Assembly: GCA_914767885.1 (NCBI GenBank) | Contig: CAJZBQ010000053.1 | Span: 1,086,001-1,150,000, forward strand | Source of the DNA: Blepharisma stoltei | Lineage: Eukaryota > Ciliophora > Heterotrichea > Heterotrichida > Blepharismidae | Length of the DNA stretch: 64,000 nt | Direction of reading: 5' to 3' | Shown here: positions 57,640 through 64,000 of the stretch, one piece after another | Layout: the number at the start of each line of letters is the position of its first letter | How positions within the stretch are numbered: position 1 is the stretch's first letter | Notes under the pieces: generated by a model | Seen by the model: only the letters and a program-made list of their open reading frames with translations | Told to the model about the DNA's origin: nothing | The model's database searches: none | Position numbers and translations under genes: made by a program

Positions 57640-59209
57640 ATGGAAAGAAAGCCACAACTTAAGAAATCTTCAGTTCTATGCACATCTGGCGAGTATAAAC
57701 AGCTAATTAGAGAAACCCCTAAGACTGACTATTCAACTACCGCTACCCCAATTCCGTCTCCTTGCCCATCACCAGTTTCTTCTTTCTATTCAGTTTCCTC
57801 TTTTATCAATTCTTTCACATCTGACTCTTCTCATCTTTCTGCAACTTCAAAAAATGAACTCCTCCAAGACCTCGAAAAAAAAGTCGTGAAACTCTATGAA
57901 GTTGTCAACAAAAAATCCGAAAAAGTTAATAAAGAACTCCACGCATTGTCTGAAAGAAGCCAAATGATCCAAAGATTCAAAAAAGGGATTAGCGGTAAAA
58001 GGCCAGAATGGATAGAAAACAAAATACGAGTAAAAATGTATAGAGAGGTTGAAGAAAGAGAAGCAGAACTGGAAGCTGAAAGCAGAGAAGTAGAACAGTG
58101 GGAAATGAGAATAAAAGAGAAGGAAAAAGAGTTGGAGAAAGAAAGCAGCAATTTAAATGAGAATATTCTGGCAGTAAGAGAGCTGGAAAATAGAAGTGAG
58201 CTTGCAAAAAAAATTGAAGGGAATGAGAAGGGATTAAAGAAGCTTGAATTTGAATATTCTGAGCTAACAGAAAAATCAAAGAGGCTAAGAAGGGATTTTA
58301 TTATATATAATGAACAGCTCCAAGCGATTTATGCTAAGCTTGATATACCTGAAAGTTTAAGTTTAAGTTTATTGAATTACTCTAGCATTTTAAATGCCTA
58401 TAAAGTCCCCTTGCTTGAGGTTCAGCTAAATTAGCAGCTCTGAACAATGGTATGTGAACCGGCCTAACCGTCTAACCGTTAAAGTAAATAAGCCAGTTAA
58501 GACTTCTCTAGTCAGTCCCAGACACAGCAGTGACCCTTCTCTTCAAAGCCGAAGCTCTCAAGAAGTTGACTTCTCTCACTGAGCTCGGTATATAGGTCCA
58601 ATCCTGTTTGAGCATGAGCTAGGACCTTTCCCTAACTGACATTTTTAATATTGTGTACCTGAAAGTAAAATTAAGCAGAGACAAGTGTTAATTTCAAACA
58701 CACAAGAAAAAATCAGAGAAAATGAATTAGTCAGAGAAAGAGTAAAAAATGCAGAAGAAAACTATAAGGAAATTAATGAGAAAAATAAAATTACACAGAA
58801 ATGTTTGTTGTCATTAGAAGAAAAATATTCCAATAAGGAAAAAAGTAATCACAACAAAATAAAAACTCTTGTAAAGCTAAAAAAGAATATTGAATTTACA
58901 CAGTCTGAGCTTAATTCTTATAACTCACAAATCTCTGAAAGTCAAAGAGAAATTTTAATTAAAAAGGAAAAGATAGACGAAGCTGAAGAGATTTTTGAGC
59001 AAAAACATAAAGAAATTGTTACTGAAGAAAATAGGCTGTTTATAATAGAGAAAGCATTGAATGAAAAGCTGAAATTGTTTGAAGAAGAAAATAATAAATT
59101 TAGTAGTCCTGTCCATAAAAGGAAGATGAGATCTCTTACGCTTAAGGTTTCTGAAATAAAAAATAAGGAATCTAGGCTGCTAGAGATTGAAACCAATAGG
59201 AATCCATAA
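57640..59209 (+). CDS. Long coiled-coil protein, interrupted
   Basis: The first frame (57640-58434, 264 residues) has a Ser/Thr/Pro-rich N-terminal region (TATPIPSPCPSPVSSF), then a long Glu/Lys/Arg coiled coil (EEREAELEAESREVEQWEMR). After an insert (58435-58680) a second coiled-coil frame (58685-59209) continues to TAA (NKFSSPVHKRKMRSLTLK near its end). Both halves share composition and strand, so one gene is likely. The exact joint is unresolved: simple removal at the imperfect AAATTAGCAG repeats leaves a frame mismatch, so another short interruption or an intron must exist. The function is probably cytoskeletal. Two genes remain possible. Confidence 0.5.
58436..58680 (+). mobile_element. 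Candidate retroposon R10 in the coiled-coil gene
   Basis: GC-richer insert with AACAATGGTATGTGAACC near its left end, like the AAATGGCG(T)GG starts of other copies. Imperfect flanks AAATTAGCAG and AAATTAAGCAG. The 3' end is not well defined. Confidence 0.45.
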
Positions 59210-59222
59210 TGAGGTATAGCGC

Positions 59223-59445
59223 TTTCCCGAGGATGGCGCGGAATGGCGCCATCCTCGGGAAAGCCAGGAAGGCATCCACACGGGAACTGGGAGTTCCACG
59301 TGGGGATGCCATTTTGACATGTGGAAGTTTGGATCCCACATGTCAAAAATGGCATCCACACGTGGAACTCCCAGTTCCCGTGTGGATGCTTAGTTGACTT
59401 TCCCGAGATGGCGCCATTCCGCGCCATCCTCGGGAAAGCGCTATA
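59223..59445. mobile_element. Palindromic element P4, downstream of the coiled-coil gene
   Basis: Ends TATAGCGCTTTCCCGAGG and its reverse complement. Terminal hairpins CCCGAGGATGGCGC...GCGCCATCCTCGGG, inner GGCATCCACACGGGAACTGG arms, and a central TGACATGTGG...CCACATGTCA. Same layout as P2 and P3; lies just after the gene's TAA. Confidence 0.85.
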
Positions 59446-59594
59446 TTTTTTATATAATTAATAATAATAAAAAGTTTTGTTATGATTGAAATGCTATTAT
59501 TGATAATTATAGTTTTATTTGAAAAAACATTTGATAATAAATTGCAATGCTGATAAATTTTTTAAAAAAATATTTTTATTAATAATATTTCTAA

Positions 59595-59817
59595 CCCCTT
59601 CGTAGTGAGCAAAAAAAATTTGCCAGGAGTTAAAAATTTATAGTTGATTTTTTTCAAAAAATTTTAAGTTTTATTATGTAAATCTTTAAAAATAAGATAT
59701 TTCATTATAATAATTACGACTTTTATATAAAAATTTTTAGATTTGTTAGCTCAAAAAATATAGTCTCTTGTGCTTATTTAGGAGGGATTTTTCCAATGGT
59801 TTTGCTCACTCAAGGGT
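59595..59817 (+). mobile_element. Relic of MITE family 1
   Basis: Very eroded: CCCCTTCGTAGTGAGC at left, AGATATTTCATTATAATAATTACGACTT in the body, and TTTTTCCAATGGTTTTGCTCACTC at right. No clean flanking repeat. Confidence 0.5.
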
Positions 59818-60357
59818 AAGTATTTTATTTTTAAATTTAACTATAAAATTAAATAATTGTATTAAAAATTAGAAAAAGAAATATCATAACAGCTATTATT
59901 ATCCAAAATTGTAAATAAAAATTACATTCAATAATATAACTGAAAATAGAAGTAATATAGCATACCCCAGCAGAGAATAATATACAGGGGGTGACAAATC
60001 GAAGGAAGGAGGCTGGATCTCAGTAGATCGTAAGACAAGCTTACTCTCGTACGTACAATCCCTCGTTCCATGTAAGTGGTCTGCAAAAGATTTGTCCCAG
60101 TCACTATTTGGTACATTGAGAAGCCGTCTTCAGCATTTCGCCTGGACAAGGATCTCAGTTGGGAGTGGGATTATGGTTTCCATAGGTGACTGGCGGACGT
60201 CGCGTTCCAGCATTGATTCTGACTTAGAGGCGTTCAGCCATAATCAAACAGATGGTAGCATCGCGACACTTCCTTGTCAGGAAATCGCATGAACCAGTGA
60301 TCTGACCCAACGGTTCCTCTCGTACTGAGTTGGATTACTGTAGCGACATCAGTTCAT

Positions 60358-60412
<55 letters not shown>

Positions 60413-60447
60413 ATTAGCGGGTGAACAATCCGACACTTGGTGAATTC

Positions 60448-60481
<34 letters not shown>

Positions 60482-60516
60482 AATCAAAAAGCAACGTCGC
60501 TATGAACGCTTGGCTG

Positions 60517-60594
60517 TAAATTATTTATTATTTTTCTATATATAATTTATATTCTATATTTTTTTTTCTGATATAACTAGAAACCGCTTGGCTG
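60517..60594. other. 78-nt insert in LSU rRNA with a 10-bp direct repeat
   Basis: AT-rich, flanked by CGCTTGGCTG (60507-60516 and 60585-60594). Removing 78 nt restores the highly conserved AACGCTTGGCTGCCACAAG. No TA at the junction itself, unlike the other short IESs. Confidence 0.85.
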
Positions 60595-61093
60595 CCACAA
60601 GCCAGTTATCCCTGTGGTAATTTTTCTGACACCTCTGGTTTAAGACTTTTAAAAAGCAAAGGATCGATAGGCCACGCTTTCGCGGTTTGTATTCGTACTG
60701 AGAATCAAAATCAAGCAAGCTTTTCCCCTTTTGGTCTACAAGAGATTTCTGTTCTCTTTGAGCTTGCCATAGGACACCTGTGTTACTGTTTAACAGATGT
60801 GCCGCCCCAGCCGAACTCCCTACCTGGCTCTGTCTCTCGCTTAGCAAGCAAAGCTAGAACCACGAATGGTCGCTACCTCACGAGGTAAGTAAAATGACAT
60901 CAAGAGTAGTGGTTTTTCAAGGTCGCAGGGCTCCCACTTGTCTACACCTCCTACGCCATTTCACAAAGCCAGACTAGAGTCAAACTCAACAGGGTCTTCT
61001 TTCCCCGCTGATTCTGCCAAGCCCGTTCCCTTGGCTGTGGGTTCGCTAGATAGTAGATAGGGACAGTAGGAATCTCGTTAATCCATTCATGCA

Positions 61094-61136
<43 letters not shown>

Positions 61137-61598
61137 GGACAAAAATAAAGCATTTTTATAGTAAATTTACTAACTCCCCCCCCCCCCCTCCGTGAGCGAA
61201 ACAAAACCATTAGAAAAATCGCCATTTTTTGACCAAAAACCCACCCTCCGTGAGTGAACAAAAATTTTTTTAATAGAAAAAATTTTAATGGAAAAAAATT
61301 TTGATATATAAGTGATAATTAGTATAATGAAATCTAGAGCTAATTCTGTTTAATTTTAAACAAATTGCGTTTTTTAAAACATAAATTTTGCAAATTAAAT
61401 TAATATTTGCTTCCCAATTTTTGCAAATTAGGATTTTTTTTAAATTTCGAAAAAAATTTTTTTTATAAAATTTATATATAAATTTTTTTTAAAAAAAAAA
61501 AATTAACCCCCCTCCGTGAGCGAACAAAATTTTTTTGTTCGCTCACGGAGGGGGGGGGGGGGAGTAAGAAATATTTATGGAATTTTTTTTTTAACCCA

Positions 61599-61605
<7 letters not shown>
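61137..61605. mobile_element. Composite insert (469 nt) in LSU rRNA carrying a complete MITE
   Basis: Flanked by AAGAGAG (61130-61136, 61599-61605). Removal restores CTTAAGAGAGTCATAGTTAC. Inside are about 70 nt of AT-rich sequence plus MITE 61174-61564 (minus orientation, TAA duplication 61171-61173 and 61565-61567). The position is within a few bases of the site used by R2 retrotransposons in animals. Confidence 0.85.
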
Positions 61606-61637
<32 letters not shown>

Positions 61638-61638
61638 A

Positions 61639-61692
<54 letters not shown>

Positions 61693-62769
61693 ACACCTTT
61701 TGAGGCCTTCACAATGCTTTGTTTTAATTAAACAGTCGGATTCCCCTCGCTGCTCCAGTTCTGAGTTAGCCATTCGCTGTCCTGGGTTACTCCTGGCTCA
61801 ACAGTCGCTAACGCTGGTCAGGTCGCCCCTTCCTGCGAAGCTATGAAGAGGTCAAAAGGCCCAAGACCTGGCCCTCAGAGCCAATCTTTTTCCCAAAGTT
61901 ACAGATCTAATTTGCCGAATTCCCTTATCTACATTGTTCTACGTACTAGAGGCTGCTAACCTTGGAGACCTGATGCGGTTATGGGTACGGCCAGGCGAGC
62001 GATAAGATTTCCCTCAAATTTTCAAGGGCCGAAGGAGGTGCACCGGACAGCACAAAGGGTGTGCTGCTCTTCCAAACCGATAGCCCTCTCTCGTCGCAAA
62101 GACCTCCAGGGCAGCGATTTGTTAAGAAGAAAAGAGAACTCTCCCCAGGACCTCGCCCCGACGTCTTTGAGTTCAGTTGTGTTGCCACTCAATACCCACC
62201 GCCTGCTTGTAGAATTTTAACTACATTCCCTTTCGGCCTGGACGATGTCGTCGCGGGATTACCCCTGGCCTCAGGACCGAGTCACTCATGACCAATTGCT
62301 GTTCTCATGAAACCCTTCTCCACTTCAGTCTTCAAAGTTCTCATTTGAATAGTTGCTACTACCACCAAGATCTGCACTAGAGGTAGCTCCAACCCTGTCC
62401 ACACAGAGCCTTCTGCGCTGCCTCCACGCCCTCCTACCTGTCCAACTGTCATCAAGCTGGACAGCAGGGTATCGGCTGGCTGCTTAGCGACATCCATTTT
62501 CAGGGCTAGTTCATTCGGTAGGTGAGTTGTTACACACTCCTTAGCGGGTTCCGACTTCCATGGCCACCGTCCTACTGTCTAAATGAACTAACACCTTTTC
62601 ATCTCATTAGCTGCCAATTGGTCGCCTCAACCCTGCCTTAGGTTGAACCCTCGTCGCCAGTTCTGCTTACCAAAAATGGCCCACATGGAACACGCATTCG
62701 GCACAGAGTTCAATGAAGCAACTCTGCGTTCTTACCAATTTAAAGTTTGAGAATAGGTGAAAGTTGTTA

Positions 62770-62840
62770 TTGGGAATTATAATATATATAATTTAATAGG
62801 AATTATTTAGATTTTTCTTATATTTATCGTTTATCCAATA
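62770..62840. other. Short IES (71 nt) in LSU rRNA
   Basis: TA-bounded AT-rich insert; removal gives GGTGAAAGTTGTTACAACTCCCG, a plausible conserved hairpin segment. Confidence 0.75.
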
Positions 62841-62910
62841 CAACTCCCGAACCTCTAATCATTCGCTTTACCCGATAAAACTGCACTGTTCCAGCTATCC
62901 TGAGGGAAAT

Positions 62911-62943
<33 letters not shown>

Positions 62944-63143
62944 AGTCTTTCGCCCCTATACTCAGGTTAGAAGAACGATTTGCACGTCAGAATCTCTACA
63001 AGCCTCCACCAGAGTTTCCCCTGGCTTCGCCTTTCCCAAGCATAGTTCACCATCTTTCGGGTCCCAACATATGTGCTGAGCTCGCTGACGCGGCCCTTGC
63101 TGCTAGTTTGGCAAGGCTCACTTTCGTTGCGCAGTGTGGTTTA

Positions 63144-63254
63144 TGCTATATTTAATTGATTTTTAAGCCTATATTGATTTTTTAAAACTATAAATATTAA
63201 AAAAAGAGTCTATTATTATATAAAATTGGGATATATTCAATTTAAGCCAGCTTA
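63144..63254. other. IES (111 nt) in LSU rRNA
   Basis: AT-rich with TA borders. The joined sequence GTGTGGTTTAAACCCTACTA resembles LSU; ends are inferred, not proven. Confidence 0.6.
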
Positions 63255-63670
63255 AACCCTACTACTTGCACGCATGTTAGACTCCTTGGTCCGTGTTTCA
63301 AGACGGGTCAGTGGACACCGCGACTCCGCCTGAATCCATTGTGCTGGCTCTGTGGGCTAACAGCCTTCAGGCACAGCACGAGGACGCAGACGGAGTTGTG
63401 CTGTCAGCTGCTCCAACGACGTGTCGTTAGTTGTACTGCCAGCGCTGCAGAGCCCACTGCTTCCTCCTCAGCGATTTCAAGTATTTTAACCCTTTTTTCA
63501 AAGTTCTTTTCATCTTTCCTTCACAGTACTTGTTCGCTATCGGTCTCTTGTGAGTATTTAGCCTTAGAAGAAGTCTACCTCCCACTTTGGGCAGCAATCC
63601 CAAGCTACCCGACTCGTGGAACACGACCTCTCACTTGGAACAAGTGGCACGGGACTATCACCATGGGGTA

Positions 63671-63784
63671 TATTTTTACTATAGAATATTCTGGTATTTA
63701 TAATAAATTTAGTTTTTTTCCTTGTAAAACTAATAGTTTTCTAAATAAAAAACACAAAAAAATAAATTTTTCCAGTGAAAAATA
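63671..63784. other. IES (114 nt) in LSU rRNA
   Basis: AT-rich, TA-bounded, between CACCATGGGGTA and GAGAGCCAATCACCC. Confidence 0.7.
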
Positions 63785-64000
63785 GAGAGCCAATCACCCT
63801 CTCTACGGTCCAGCGTTCCAACTGAGTTACACCTGCTCCGCTGTGTAAGGTCTATGTCTCAACTGTACAACTCGCCGAAGCGATTTCCAGTCTGGGCTGA
63901 TGCCGGTTCACTCGCCGTTACTAGGGCAATCCTTGTTATGCTTTTTTGCCTTGAGTGGCGCGGTACGGGGCGCCACTTCGGCAAGCTCCTTCTTCCAGTT

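Larger units (their letters stand above)
59994..64000 (-). rRNA. Large-subunit rRNA gene, 3' part, interrupted five times
   Basis: The minus strand carries the 3' three quarters or so of the nuclear LSU rRNA. The 5' end lies beyond the window. Landmarks on the plus strand: the sarcin-ricin loop complement CGGTTCCTCTCGTACT near 60314, AACGCTTGGCTG...CCACAAGCCAGTTATCCC, the universally conserved GGCTACCTTAAGAGAG segment near 61121, CTCTAATCATTCGCTTTACC near 62855, and TTAGACTCCTTGGTCCGTG near 63278. The 3' end near 59994 is set by CTGGATCTCAG and similarity loss; the exact base is uncertain. AT-rich inserts at 60517-60594, 61137-61605, 62770-62840, 63144-63254 and 63671-63784 would disrupt the rRNA unless removed. 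Small frames on either strand here are not genes. Confidence 0.93.

Noticed and set aside
60092-63785. Numerous open frames over the rRNA region
   Set aside because: They overlap conserved LSU rRNA sequence and its inserts; none has a protein motif.

Overview
The window reads as germline (micronuclear, or macronuclear-plus-IES) DNA of a heterotrich ciliate, most likely Blepharisma or a close relative. Three things seen directly point there. (1) In-frame TGA stands where families have an invariant Trp (E2-like protein, PP2A-A, NDR kinase, WD40 repeats, aspartic proteases), and genes end in TAA or TAG. (2) Spliceosomal introns are only 15-16 nt: two in the B9D2 gene and two in the ER Hsp90 gene, all GTAA...TAG. 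(3) Almost every longer gene, and the LSU rRNA gene, is interrupted by segments that must be removed exactly to restore frame and conserved sequence. The genus is inference; the code, the introns and the interruptions are visible.

Layout: 0-7 kb, an acidic protein tail, a cysteine-less E2-like protein, a SEN1-type helicase and an MFS transporter. 7.5-8.2 kb, a retroposon. 8.2-18.2 kb, two tandem four-TM proteins, a pentapeptide/WD40 protein and two tandem pepsin-like proteases. 18.3-24.5 kb, an ABCB transporter, a histone H2B fragment and a small unknown gene. 24.7-31.3 kb, a TPR protein, a coiled-coil protein and an ER Hsp90. 31.8-45.2 kb, DPY30, importin-5, a Utp12-domain protein, a Cys-rich protein with a dead E2 domain, the PP2A scaffold, tRNA-Thr, B9D2, a catalytically dead KAS and a cohesin kleisin. 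45.3-59.2 kb, a DUF229 protein, an NDR kinase, mitochondrial ACP with a divergently transcribed ACP-like gene, UTP21 and a coiled-coil protein. 60-64 kb, an interrupted LSU rRNA gene on the minus strand.

Interrupting DNA falls into four classes. (a) Short AT-rich segments bounded by TA, mostly 58-115 nt. (b) MITEs in two families, with TIRs built on CTCCGTGAGCGAAC or TTTAAATTGGAAC and 3-bp TNA target duplications, sometimes nested inside older short IESs. (c) GC-richer retroposons of 160-620 bp with 12-15 bp target duplications and hexanucleotide repeats at one end, several inside essential genes. (d) Palindromic elements built of hairpins within a palindrome. For most protein-gene interruptions I checked that removal with one copy of the boundary repeat rejoins the frame; this carries most of the gene models here.

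The genes show no single operon-like theme. They are ordinary ciliate genes packed tightly: two divergent gene pairs have start codons only 14 bp apart, and several convergent or tandem neighbours are 12-40 bp apart. There is a notable run of pseudoenzymes (two E2 folds without the catalytic Cys, a KAS without Cys-His-His, an ACP fold without the carrier Ser). Part of the SSU-processome machinery (UTP21, a Utp12-domain protein) is also here.
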